Shown here piece after piece: positions 1 through 6,415 of a DNA stretch of 9,487 nucleotides. Where the stretch lies: the NCBI GenBank assembly GCA_003446735.1, contig DMCJ01000053.1:1-9487 (forward strand), read 5' to 3'. The notes beneath the pieces were generated by a model. The model was given only the letters and a program-made list of their open reading frames with translations, was not told where the DNA came from and searched no databases. Positions within the stretch are counted from its first letter, which is position 1. Every line of letters begins with the position of its first letter. The stretch comes from Lachnospiraceae bacterium. Lineage in GTDB: Bacteria; Bacillota; Clostridia; Lachnospirales; Lachnospiraceae. The position numbers and the translations under genes are program-made.

Positions 1-53
1 GCCTGCGGCTGGTCGCCGGTAGGCTTATATTCCGAATGTAACTTAAAATTCAT
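1..53 (-). CDS. uvrB: Excinuclease ABC subunit B, N-terminus only (cut by left edge)
   Basis: Reading the minus strand from the ATG at 53 gives MNFKLHSEYKPTGDQPQ and then runs off the window. This is the highly conserved start of UvrB, in which the PTGDQP stretch belongs to the nucleotide-binding Q-like motif of the first helicase domain. UvrB is the damage-verifying DNA helicase-like subunit of UvrABC nucleotide excision repair; it is loaded by UvrA and recruits UvrC in the cytoplasm. Only 17 codons of roughly 660 are visible, so nothing can be said about later domains. A GGGAG ribosome site lies five bases upstream of the ATG. The gene has its own promoter and a LexA box upstream, so it is probably SOS-inducible and not simply the last gene of the mnmA operon. 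uvrA often follows uvrB in Clostridia but lies outside this window. Confidence 0.93.
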   Translation of the reverse strand, partial: MNFKLHSEYKPTGDQPQ

Positions 54-58
54 AATAT

Positions 59-63
59 CTCCC
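59..63 (-). promoter_or_regulatory. uvrB ribosome binding site
   Basis: The minus strand reads GGGAG, then ATATT, then the uvrB ATG. The five-base spacing is normal and fixes the start of a gene that is otherwise visible for only 17 codons. Confidence 0.8.
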
Positions 64-84
64 GGATCCGTGCCGTGATCAATA

Positions 85-124
85 CAAAACAAAAATGGCA
101 CACCACGTGTAGTATACCATTTTT
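85..124 (-). terminator. Rho-independent terminator after mnmA
   Basis: In minus-strand RNA, positions 124-111 pair with 104-91 without interruption. This gives a 14-pair stem, including three G.U pairs, with the six-base loop ACACGU. Outer pairs are A-U and the core is GG/CC. The 3' arm ends in five U and is followed by GUUUUG down to 85. The three G.U pairs become A.C mismatches if the plus strand is transcribed, so the hairpin is built for minus-strand transcripts, i.e. readthrough from mnmA, whose stop lies about 43 bases upstream. The hairpin overlaps the uvrB promoter: transcripts starting there would carry only the 3' arm and could not fold it. Confidence 0.78.
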
Positions 125-139
125 GAAAGTTCCTGTCTA
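111..139 (-). promoter_or_regulatory. Sigma-A type promoter of uvrB
   Basis: On the minus strand TAGACA (139-134, five of six matches to TTGACA) and TATACT (116-111, five of six matches to TATAAT) are separated by exactly 17 bases. The expected start site is near 104, giving a leader of about 50 bases before the uvrB ATG at 53. The -10 element lies inside the 5' arm of the terminator hairpin, so initiation would fall at the 3' edge of the loop. A LexA box sits eight bases upstream of the -35. Confidence 0.75.
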
Positions 140-147
140 TAATTTTC

Positions 148-161
148 AGAACATTTGTTCG
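148..161 (-). promoter_or_regulatory. LexA (DinR) SOS box upstream of uvrB
   Basis: The minus strand reads CGAACAAATGTTCT, a perfect GAAC-N4-GTTC palindrome. It matches the Gram-positive LexA/DinR consensus CGAACRNRYGTTYC at 13 of 14 positions, failing only at the last base. It lies between the mnmA stop and the uvrB -35 element, centred about 50 bases upstream of the expected start site. LexA bound here would repress uvrB until RecA-triggered LexA self-cleavage after DNA damage. The centre is slightly upstream of the core promoter, so the strength of repression is an inference. Confidence 0.85.
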
Positions 162-167
162 CGCTTT

Positions 168-1235
168 TCAATCGTTCTCTATGATCCCGCCTCCGATAAC
201 GCATTTGTGTTCATCATAAAATACGGAAGACTGACCGGGCGCAGGCCCTTTGACGGGCTCATCGAAAACAAGTCTTGCATGTCCTTCATCGATGACTTCA
301 AGCTTGGCCGGTTTCGCACTGTGATGATATCTGATCTTAGCCTCACATCTTATCCTATCGCCACTGCTCGGTTCTGCGATACTTAAGTAATTACACTCCC
401 TTAAGTAAACTTCTTTTTTGTAAAGGGAATCCTCTTTACCGATCACAATCTCATTTCTGTCCTTATCGATCCTGCAGATAAATGCGGGATGACCGAGTGC
501 GATACCAAGGCCTTTCCTCTGTCCAACCGTATAGTTGATTATCCCTTTGTGTCTTCCGAGGATATTGCCTTCCTCATCAACAAAGTTTCCTTCACCCGGA
601 ATCTTACCTTCTGCATTATCCCTGATATAATCCGCATAACTTCCGTCGGGCACGAAGCATATCTCCTGGGAATCCGGCTTGTCGGCAACTGCAATACCGG
701 CCTCCTTGGCAATCTCCCTCACCTCATCCTTGGTATATTTTCCAAGAGGCATGAGAGTATGTGAAAGCTGATCCTGCGTAAGCTTATAGAGCATATATGT
801 CTGGTCTTTATTTGCATGCTCCGCCATTTTTACGGTATACCTTCCGTTATCGAGCTTTACAACGGATGCATAATGTCCCGTAGCCACATAATCAGCCTGC
901 ATCACCTTGGCAAGATAAAGCATCCTCTCCCACTTAACATACCTGTTACATTCAATACAGGGGTTGGGAGTAAGTCCGTTTATATAATCGTTTATGAACG
1001 GTGTAGTAACATACTTTTCAAACTCGGAAAGACAATTCTGTACATGATATTTTATACCAAGTCCCATCGCAACGCGTCTGGCATCGTCGATCTCACAACA
1101 TCTTCCCTCATCTCCGTTTGATGCAACCCACGAGCGAAGTGTTACGCCTATCACCTCATATCCCTGTTTTTTTAACAGATATGCACAGACGGCGCTGTCA
1201 ACGCCGCCGGACATTCCCACGATAACCTTAGCCAT
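168..1235 (-). CDS. mnmA: tRNA-specific 2-thiouridylase MnmA
   Basis: This 355-residue cytoplasmic enzyme has the usual MnmA length. It thiolates U34 in the wobble position of tRNA-Lys, -Glu and -Gln, using ATP to adenylate the base and a persulfide sulfur supplied by a cysteine desulfurase. The PP-loop SGGVDS is at residues 9-14. The catalytic cysteine is in NPCIEC (Cys93) and the second, persulfide-carrying cysteine is in SQEICF (Cys193). The motifs GHYA (120-123) and YTVGQRKGLGIA (235-246) are also typical, and the C-terminal third is the beta-barrel region. The ATG lies two bases after the stop of the glycosyltransferase gene. Only a weak, distant AAGG (spacing about 13) precedes it, so translation probably depends on coupling. 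It appears to be the last gene of the ftsEX array, followed by a terminator. Confidence 0.97.
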   Translation of the reverse strand: MAKVIVGMSGGVDSAVCAYLLKKQGYEVIGVTLRSWVASNGDEGRCCEIDDARRVAMGLGIKYHVQNCLSEFEKYVTTPFINDYINGLTPNPCIECNRYVKWERMLYLAKVMQADYVATGHYASVVKLDNGRYTVKMAEHANKDQTYMLYKLTQDQLSHTLMPLGKYTKDEVREIAKEAGIAVADKPDSQEICFVPDGSYADYIRDNAEGKIPGEGNFVDEEGNILGRHKGIINYTVGQRKGLGIALGHPAFICRIDKDRNEIVIGKEDSLYKKEVYLRECNYLSIAEPSSGDRIRCEAKIRYHHSAKPAKLEVIDEGHARLVFDEPVKGPAPGQSSVFYDEHKCVIGGGIIEND

Positions 1236-1237
1236 TT

Positions 1238-2140
1238 CTATAAAATAACCTTTTCTATCTCTTTTCTTAAATGATCGTCATTTACTTTTCTTGCAAATAT
1301 ATATCCTTCGTCCGCTGCTTTTTTGATATCCTCCATATCACCCGCGGACAGATACTTCGGACTGGCCCCTTCCCACTTCATGAACCTTAATTCTTTTTTT
1401 ACGATCTTATCTTTCCACTTCCCGTTTTCAAATACGTCATTTAAAAGGAGCGTATGGAAAAAGAATTCCTCGGGAAGTTCGGTCTTTTTCATATCATCCT
1501 CATACCCGGGATGTGTGCTTAGGTAGTCAATGATATCAGCTGCGCACTCGCCGGGCATTGAAACATAAAAAAGGCCTTTATATACCTTATCAAAACCACC
1601 GAGCGAAGTCCTTTTTACTCCGGCAGCTTTCTGACACAGACGGACAAGATTCTTTAAATGCCATACAAAAGGATTCCTCAGGTTACGGTCCTTAAACATG
1701 AAATAAGTGTCATACCGCTTTACGACCTCGGGAGAAAAATCCTTTTCTTCGAAATAGTCAAGGTATATCTTATCCTTGTCATCCGTCTTAGTAAATCTCT
1801 CATGTATCATTTCGGATGATGCCAGAAATACATCCTCGCCGGTCAGCATGTGAATATAGATCTCATCCCCGTTATCCTTTGCATCACTTACGGCTTTTTC
1901 CATCAGAAAGAGCATGGCTTCAACATGAGTATAGCTCCCCCAGGTGATCCTGTACTTACTGAAAAAATGGCAGTTACCCGATTCGCTGAGCCTTAAAAGG
2001 ATCGGATCTGCCATCTTTATCTCTTTGGATCTTCTGTCTATATGAACATAGATCTTATCCAAAGGACTGACCTTTGAGATAAGATCTTCAAGCGCTTTTA
2101 TATCTTTATATGCCGTTATCAGATACGCCTGTCTTTTCAC
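1238..2140 (-). CDS. GT14 family glycosyltransferase (core-2/I-branching type)
   Basis: The 300-residue protein has no signal peptide or membrane segment and resembles bacterial GT14 enzymes, relatives of core-2/I-branching beta-1,6-N-acetylglucosaminyltransferases. Family-like signatures run in order: an N-terminal AYLITAYKD strand, YVHIDRRS (31-38), WGSYTHVEAML (67-77), the LTGED version of the usual SGxD motif (99-103), YKGLFYVS (187-194), PEEFFFHTLL (223-232, with the likely catalytic acidic residues), LRFMKW (251-256) and a C-terminal SPKYL...D...IFARKV block. It probably transfers a sugar such as GlcNAc from a nucleotide donor to a cell-surface glycan. Donor and acceptor cannot be read from sequence. 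The start codon is GTG and overlaps the protease stop as GTGA. No clear ribosome site precedes it, so translational coupling is likely. Confidence 0.85.
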   Translation of the reverse strand: MKRQAYLITAYKDIKALEDLISKVSPLDKIYVHIDRRSKEIKMADPILLRLSESGNCHFFSKYRITWGSYTHVEAMLFLMEKAVSDAKDNGDEIYIHMLTGEDVFLASSEMIHERFTKTDDKDKIYLDYFEEKDFSPEVVKRYDTYFMFKDRNLRNPFVWHLKNLVRLCQKAAGVKRTSLGGFDKVYKGLFYVSMPGECAADIIDYLSTHPGYEDDMKKTELPEEFFFHTLLLNDVFENGKWKDKIVKKELRFMKWEGASPKYLSAGDMEDIKKAADEGYIFARKVNDDHLRKEIEKVIL

Positions 2141-3432
2141 TGTTTGTTCTTAAGTATTTCTTTGGCTCTTTCAAGCTGATTGTCGGTACCGTCTTCCTTA
2201 TAGGCATCCACATCGAATTCGAGTTCCTCGTCGGGAGCAACTCCTACTTTATGGATGTCATTTCCCTTCGGGGTATAATAATGACTTATAGTAAGCTTAA
2301 ATGCGCTGTTATCGCTTAAGGGGAATACTCTCTGGACTATACCTTTTCCGAAGGTCGTAGTTCCTAAGATCGTTCCCTTCTCATAATCCTTTATCGCACC
2401 TGCGAGTATCTCGGAAGCGGATGCGCTGTTTCCGTTAACAAGCACGACCATAGGCACCTGCAATTCATCGCGTCCGTCACTTCTGTATTCCTTACGCTTT
2501 CCGTTTTTGTCTTCGGTATATACGATGATCCCTTTGGGAAGGATGTGATTTGCTATATCAACAACCTGCTGAACGCTTCCGCCGGGATTGTCGCGAAGGT
2601 CTAAGATAAGCCCTTTCATTCCGTTCTTTTTGGCCTCTGAAAGCTTATCCTCAAACTGCTCGGCCGAAAGTTCATTAAACTCGGCGATCTGGATATGAGC
2701 GATGCCGTCATCATCCATGGCAAGCTCTACCGTAGGTGTCTCGATAGAACGGCGTTCTACTGTAAAATGCAGATAGTCGGTCTCCCCTTCCCTGAATATG
2801 GTAAGGTCTACCGTGGTATGCTCGGGTCCTTTAATGTAGGTTACTATCTCGGCCGAAGGGACCTCGAACATCTCCTCGCCGTTAACCTCAACTATGATAT
2901 CATCCGGCATAAGTCCGGCTTCTTCAGCGGGACTGCCGGGCATGGGCTTTACTATCTTACAGTATCTGGTTTCTTCATCATATCCGATGTAAGCGCCGAT
3001 GCCGTAATAAACGCCTGACTCGGTCGCCTCAAATGCTTCCATTTCCTCGGGAGAATAATAAACGGAATATGGATCGTTAAGGCCTTTAAATAATCCGTGA
3101 TAAAGACTGTCCTTAAGATCCTCCTCGGTATAATCTCCGAGGTAGTATTCATCTATATAATTCTCAAGCCTTGCAAGCTTATTGATCGTTTCCTGATCAA
3201 GGACCGTACCCGTCTTTGATGACTGCTTTCCGTCATCGGCTTTATCACTCTTTGCCGAAGGATTTGCCTGACCGGCCGGAGAATAATAATTTAATACTAT
3301 TGCCGCAACAAGCCCCACTACTAAAATGCCCGTAAAAAGGCCTCCTAAGAAAGCGGGAACACGGCTCGGTGCCTTAGGCGGCACATAGCCCATAGGAGCA
3401 CCGTTATTTATTTGAATATTCTGATTATCCAT
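2137..3432 (-). CDS. ctpA: C-terminal processing protease, S41 family, with PDZ domain
   Basis: This 431-residue serine protease is membrane-anchored. A proline-containing cytoplasmic tail (1-26) leads into one membrane segment (about 27-49) and a polar linker; the protease part lies outside the cell. A PDZ domain spans about 140-225, with PGSPAEEAGLMPDDIIVEVNG as its most conserved stretch. The S41 core carries LDLRDNPGG (277-285), GNSASASEI (nucleophile Ser338) and TFGKGIVQ (Lys363 general base, Gln367). The Ser-Lys distance of 25 matches CtpB and Tsp, so the enzyme looks active. Such proteases trim or degrade envelope proteins from the C-terminus, some acting on peptidoglycan hydrolases or sporulation factors. 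The gene starts 21 bases after the hydrolase, with AGAGGA as ribosome site. Whether it cuts the adjacent hydrolase is only suggested by neighbourhood. The gene symbol denotes the CtpA/CtpB type, not strict orthology. Confidence 0.93.
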   Translation of the reverse strand: MDNQNIQINNGAPMGYVPPKAPSRVPAFLGGLFTGILVVGLVAAIVLNYYSPAGQANPSAKSDKADDGKQSSKTGTVLDQETINKLARLENYIDEYYLGDYTEEDLKDSLYHGLFKGLNDPYSVYYSPEEMEAFEATESGVYYGIGAYIGYDEETRYCKIVKPMPGSPAEEAGLMPDDIIVEVNGEEMFEVPSAEIVTYIKGPEHTTVDLTIFREGETDYLHFTVERRSIETPTVELAMDDDGIAHIQIAEFNELSAEQFEDKLSEAKKNGMKGLILDLRDNPGGSVQQVVDIANHILPKGIIVYTEDKNGKRKEYRSDGRDELQVPMVVLVNGNSASASEILAGAIKDYEKGTILGTTTFGKGIVQRVFPLSDNSAFKLTISHYYTPKGNDIHKVGVAPDEELEFDVDAYKEDGTDNQLERAKEILKNKQ

Positions 3433-3453
3433 TTCTTCCTCTGCAGCGGATCT

Positions 3454-4797
3454 TTAGAGATAATTCCAGGGACTTACATATGAACCGTTGACCCTGACCG
3501 AGAAATGAAGGTGGGGTCCGGTAGATCGTCCGGTAGATCCGACCGCGCCTATCTTCTGTCCGCGGGTAACCGATGTTCCCGTTGAGACATATATTGCGGA
3601 GGCATGCATATATACAGTAAATACACCGCTTCCGTGATTGATCATGATATAATTACCCATGGTGCCGCTGTATCCTGCACCTACAACGGTTCCGTCGGCA
3701 GCCGCGACTATCGGGCTTCCGTTCGGTGCAGCCATGTCCACACCGTTATGGAACTGCTGAACTCCGAGTGTGGGATGGATACGGTTTCCGTAATCATCCG
3801 ATATCCTCGTATAGGAAGGAGCCGGCCACGCGAATTTACCGCCGCTGTATCTGCGGATCTCCTGCCCCTCTCCCGCATCATTCTCCGAAACGGTAAGCTC
3901 CAGTAATTCCTTCTCGGCTTTTACGATCGATGCCTCTATCGCTGCTATCGCCGCATTCTGGGCAGCGATCTCCGCCTCGTAATCCTTTATCGCCTGTTCC
4001 TTATTTGAAATATCACCCTCATATTTCTTAATCTGGTTTTCCTTCTGAACTATGAGGTCGCTCATCTCGTCTTCCTTTTCGGTAGCTTCGGTCTGAGCGT
4101 TATTTAAATTTTTCTTTTCCTGTTCGAGCGTTTCCTTTAATGTCTCAATCTCTTCTGCGGTCTGCTTATACTGCTCCAACATCTGCCTGTCATAGCCGTA
4201 TACTTCTTCGATATAAGCCGCCTTGTTAAGCATGTCCGAAAGGCTCTCGGCTCCAAGCAGCAGAGAGATATAAGTGGTATTTCCTCTTTCGTACATGAAC
4301 TGGATCCTCTGCTTCATCATCGCATACTGATCCTTTTCCGTCTGCTCCGCTTCTTTTAACTGAACCTTGATCTGGCTTATCTCAAGCTGCTTCTGCGCAA
4401 CAAGGAGTTCAAGCTGCGAGATCTTGTCCTGGACATCCATGAGCTGACCGTCGAGTTCCTCAACGACATCGGAAAGCTTATCCTTTGCAACCTCCAGATC
4501 CTGCTTCTGCTCCTTGATATTGGTAAGCGCACTCTGCATGTCCTTTCTCTCACCCTGAGCATCCTTGAGGTTTTCCTTGGATTCGTTTATCTCACTCTGT
4601 TTTTCTTTCTGTTTTTTAAGCTTCTCTTTTTCAAGCCTCTGCTTTTTCTGCTCTTCGGTCTCCTCTTCTTCCTCTTCGTCTTCCTGTTCCTCTTCCCCCT
4701 GAACAGAATCTTCCGAGGCATAGACCGCCATTGGCGTATATGCTGTGAGCATAAATCCAAGGACCAGACAAAGCAGCCTTAAATACCTTTTTTTCAT
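3454..4797 (-). CDS. Secreted PcsB/EnvC-like coiled-coil protein with M23 (LytM) peptidase domain
   Basis: The 447-residue protein begins with a signal peptide (MKKRYLRLL, hydrophobic 8-20, likely cleavage after VYA at residue 27). A strongly acidic patch (35-49) follows, then a long coiled coil (about 50-300) with the PcsB-like segment RIQFMYERGNTTYISLLLGA near 164-183. The C-terminal M23 domain (about 335-447) has zinc ligands His350 and Asp354 (FHNGVD) and His431 (HLH), and catalytic histidines His398 (YMHAS) and His429. All active-site residues are present, unlike the degenerate EnvC activators. It should therefore cleave peptide cross-links in peptidoglycan, held in check by its coiled coil and switched on by FtsEX, as shown for CwlO and PcsB. 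The start was chosen at the second ATG, which has GGGGAG seven bases upstream and begins at the signal peptide. The gene follows ftsX directly. Confidence 0.93.
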   Translation of the reverse strand: MKKRYLRLLCLVLGFMLTAYTPMAVYASEDSVQGEEEQEDEEEEEETEEQKKQRLEKEKLKKQKEKQSEINESKENLKDAQGERKDMQSALTNIKEQKQDLEVAKDKLSDVVEELDGQLMDVQDKISQLELLVAQKQLEISQIKVQLKEAEQTEKDQYAMMKQRIQFMYERGNTTYISLLLGAESLSDMLNKAAYIEEVYGYDRQMLEQYKQTAEEIETLKETLEQEKKNLNNAQTEATEKEDEMSDLIVQKENQIKKYEGDISNKEQAIKDYEAEIAAQNAAIAAIEASIVKAEKELLELTVSENDAGEGQEIRRYSGGKFAWPAPSYTRISDDYGNRIHPTLGVQQFHNGVDMAAPNGSPIVAAADGTVVGAGYSGTMGNYIMINHGSGVFTVYMHASAIYVSTGTSVTRGQKIGAVGSTGRSTGPHLHFSVRVNGSYVSPWNYL

Positions 4798-4804
4798 TTC
4801 TTTA

Positions 4805-4810
4805 CTCCCC
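4805..4810 (-). promoter_or_regulatory. Ribosome binding site fixing the start of the M23 protein
   Basis: GGGGAG on the minus strand lies seven bases before the ATG at 4797. The in-frame ATG at 4818 has no such site and lies inside a hairpin, so the 4797 start is preferred. Confidence 0.75.
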
Positions 4811-4815
4811 GCTTC

Positions 4816-4842
4816 CATATGCGTGCCCGTTACACGCGTATG
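4816..4842 (-). repeat. Inverted repeat spanning the ftsX stop codon
   Basis: Minus-strand CATACGCGTG (4842-4833) and CACGCATATG (4825-4816) pair at nine of ten positions around the seven-base loop TAACGGG, which contains the ftsX TAA stop. No T-run follows, so it is not an intrinsic terminator. It ends five bases before the ribosome site of the hydrolase gene and could affect mRNA stability or ribosome re-initiation there. Function is inference only. Confidence 0.5.
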
Positions 4843-5726
4843 TGTTTTCTAACCGTAGTCATACTTCCGATAAAACCGATCCCCACACCGATTATAACGG
4901 AAACAGGTACGAGCGTTGCAAATACCGTTTCCACCGGAAGAAATTTAAGTATCGAAGTTAAAAGTGCAAACTTCTCGGTCACGTAAGCCACGACACTGTT
5001 GTAAAGGATGTGAACGATACCCATGGGTATGAGTGAGCCGATAAGTCCTATTATCATACCTTCGATGACGAAGGGAAAACGAACGAAGAAGTCCGTAGCC
5101 CCGATGTATTTCATGATATTTATCTCTTCTTTTCTTACTGAGATACCGACCGTAACCGTGTTCGCGATAAGGAAAACGGAAACGAGCAAAAGGATCGCGA
5201 TGATCGCAACAGCCACATATCCCACGAGCATGTTGATGCTTGAGAATACGTTTGCGATGGTCTCGGATTTATTTACGACCCTGACCCCTTCAAGCGAAGT
5301 GATATAATCAACAAGTTCGCCCTGCTTGGATACGTCTGCAAGATATACTTCGTAGTTGGAATATTCCTCAAGAGGATTCTCTGTAAAGCCGTCGGCATAC
5401 TCTCCTAAATAATCTGCTTTAAAGCCTTCCCATGCTTCCTCTGCGGAAACATAATGGATGTGGTCGACTTCACTTCTGGATTCTATTAAGGATCCGATCT
5501 CTCCTATCCTGTCTTCGCTTATCCCCTCATCAAAGAAAACCGTTACGGCTACGCCGTTCTGAGCTTCCCTGACGGAATACTGGAAGTTGGCGACAATGGC
5601 ATAAAAGATGCCGAACAGGAAAAGACATGCGGATATCGTCGCTATGGATAAAAGCGAATACCATTTGTTTCTGAATATATTGGATATGCCCTGTTTCATG
5701 ACATAGATCAATGTACTAAATCTCAT
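4830..5726 (-). CDS. ftsX: Cell division ABC-type membrane protein FtsX
   Basis: The 298-residue protein has the FtsX layout: a short cytoplasmic N-terminus (MRFSTLIYVMKQGISNIFRN), a first membrane segment (about 23-46), a large extracellular loop (about 48-163), and three further membrane segments (about 165-190, 217-243 and 266-288). A cytoplasmic stretch EEINIMKYIGATDFFVRFPF (200-219) sits between segments 2 and 3 and is the conserved FtsX coupling region. FtsX pairs with FtsE and does not transport; its outer loop binds coiled-coil peptidoglycan hydrolases and transmits ATP-driven movement. The start at 5726 overlaps ftsE by 11 bases and has AAGGAGG 12 bases upstream, a rather long spacing. 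It was preferred over an in-frame start at 5762 because the extra twelve residues are just ftsE read in another frame. Confidence 0.96.
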   Translation of the reverse strand: MRFSTLIYVMKQGISNIFRNKWYSLLSIATISACLFLFGIFYAIVANFQYSVREAQNGVAVTVFFDEGISEDRIGEIGSLIESRSEVDHIHYVSAEEAWEGFKADYLGEYADGFTENPLEEYSNYEVYLADVSKQGELVDYITSLEGVRVVNKSETIANVFSSINMLVGYVAVAIIAILLLVSVFLIANTVTVGISVRKEEINIMKYIGATDFFVRFPFVIEGMIIGLIGSLIPMGIVHILYNSVVAYVTEKFALLTSILKFLPVETVFATLVPVSVIIGVGIGFIGSMTTVRKHIRV

Positions 5727-6402
5727 CGATGTACTGACCCTCCTTCTCGTCGCTGACCACAACGCCCTTGTTCATCGTGATGACTCTCTTCTTCATGGCG
5801 TTAACGATCTCGCGGTTGTGGGTTACCACAAGTACGGTGGTTCCTCTTTCGTTTATTTCCTCTAAGAGCTTCATGATCTCGATGGTGTTTCTCGGATCAA
5901 GATTACCCGTAGGCTCATCTGCGAGCAGGATCGGCGGCTCATTAACGAGCGCTCTTGCAAGGGCAACTCTCTGCTGCTCACCACCGGCAAGCTGCTTCGG
6001 CCTTGCTTTATATTTCCCCGCAAGTCCTACTGCGGAAAGAATTACGGGAACGTTCTTTTTTATCTCCTTTGTGGATCTTTGGACTACCCTCTGTGCAAAA
6101 GCCACGTTCTCATAGACGTTCCTGTCCTTTAAAAGTCTGAAGTCCTGAAATACGACTCCGATATTTCGGCGGTATTTCGGGATCTGCCTGTGTCTTAATT
6201 TTCCGATGTTCACATCGTTTACCGTTATGGTTCCCGAAGTGGGCACGATCTCCCTTAAGAGAAGCCTTATAAGGGTCGATTTTCCGCTTCCGCTGTCCCC
6301 CACTATGAACACGAATTCACCTTTTTCAATGTGAATGCTCACATCGTTTAAAGCGGGTGTTCCGCTTTCGTAGGTTTTGCTTACATGATCCAATGTGATC
6401 AT
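5716..6402 (-). CDS. ftsE: Cell division ATP-binding protein FtsE
   Basis: This 228-residue ABC ATPase is the cytoplasmic partner of FtsX and has the usual FtsE length. Visible motifs are Walker A GDSGSGKST (35-43), Q-loop VVFQDFRLL (83-91, Gln86), the signature LAGGEQQ (138-144, with Ala in place of the common Ser), Walker B ILLADEPTGNLD (158-169, Glu163) and the H-loop VTHN (His195). The FQDFRLL context is characteristic of FtsE among related LolD/MacB ATPases. Start and ribosome site (AAGGAG, eight bases before ATG) are clear. The gene begins 13 bases after the regulator gene stop. Its own C-terminus overlaps the start of ftsX, consistent with one-to-one synthesis of the FtsEX complex that controls wall hydrolysis. 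Confidence 0.97.
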   Translation of the reverse strand: MITLDHVSKTYESGTPALNDVSIHIEKGEFVFIVGDSGSGKSTLIRLLLREIVPTSGTITVNDVNIGKLRHRQIPKYRRNIGVVFQDFRLLKDRNVYENVAFAQRVVQRSTKEIKKNVPVILSAVGLAGKYKARPKQLAGGEQQRVALARALVNEPPILLADEPTGNLDPRNTIEIMKLLEEINERGTTVLVVTHNREIVNAMKKRVITMNKGVVVSDEKEGQYIDEI

Positions 6403-6415
6403 TTTCCATTCTCCT

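Noticed and set aside
71..85. GATC repeats in the uvrB leader as an operator or riboswitch
   Set aside because: The matching parts are mainly the self-complementary GATC itself; the leader is about 50 bases and too short for a known riboswitch.
91..124. Bidirectional terminator between mnmA and uvrB
   Set aside because: In the plus-strand transcript three G.U pairs become A.C mismatches, and no plus-strand gene ends here.
75..386. Plus-strand open frame over the mnmA end and the uvrB promoter region
   Set aside because: It is antisense to the conserved mnmA C-terminus, has no recognisable protein features, and its start overlaps the terminator/promoter signals.
2952..3152. Small minus-strand open frame inside the S41 protease gene
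   Set aside because: It is an out-of-frame shadow of the conserved PDZ and protease region, with no ribosome site or protein features.
4798..4818. Upstream in-frame ATG for the M23 protein
   Set aside because: It lacks a ribosome site, lies in the inverted repeat, and would put polar residues before a normal signal peptide.
5727..5762. Upstream in-frame start for ftsX
   Set aside because: The extra twelve residues are coded within ftsE and do not resemble FtsX N-termini; AAGGAGG precedes the 5726 start.
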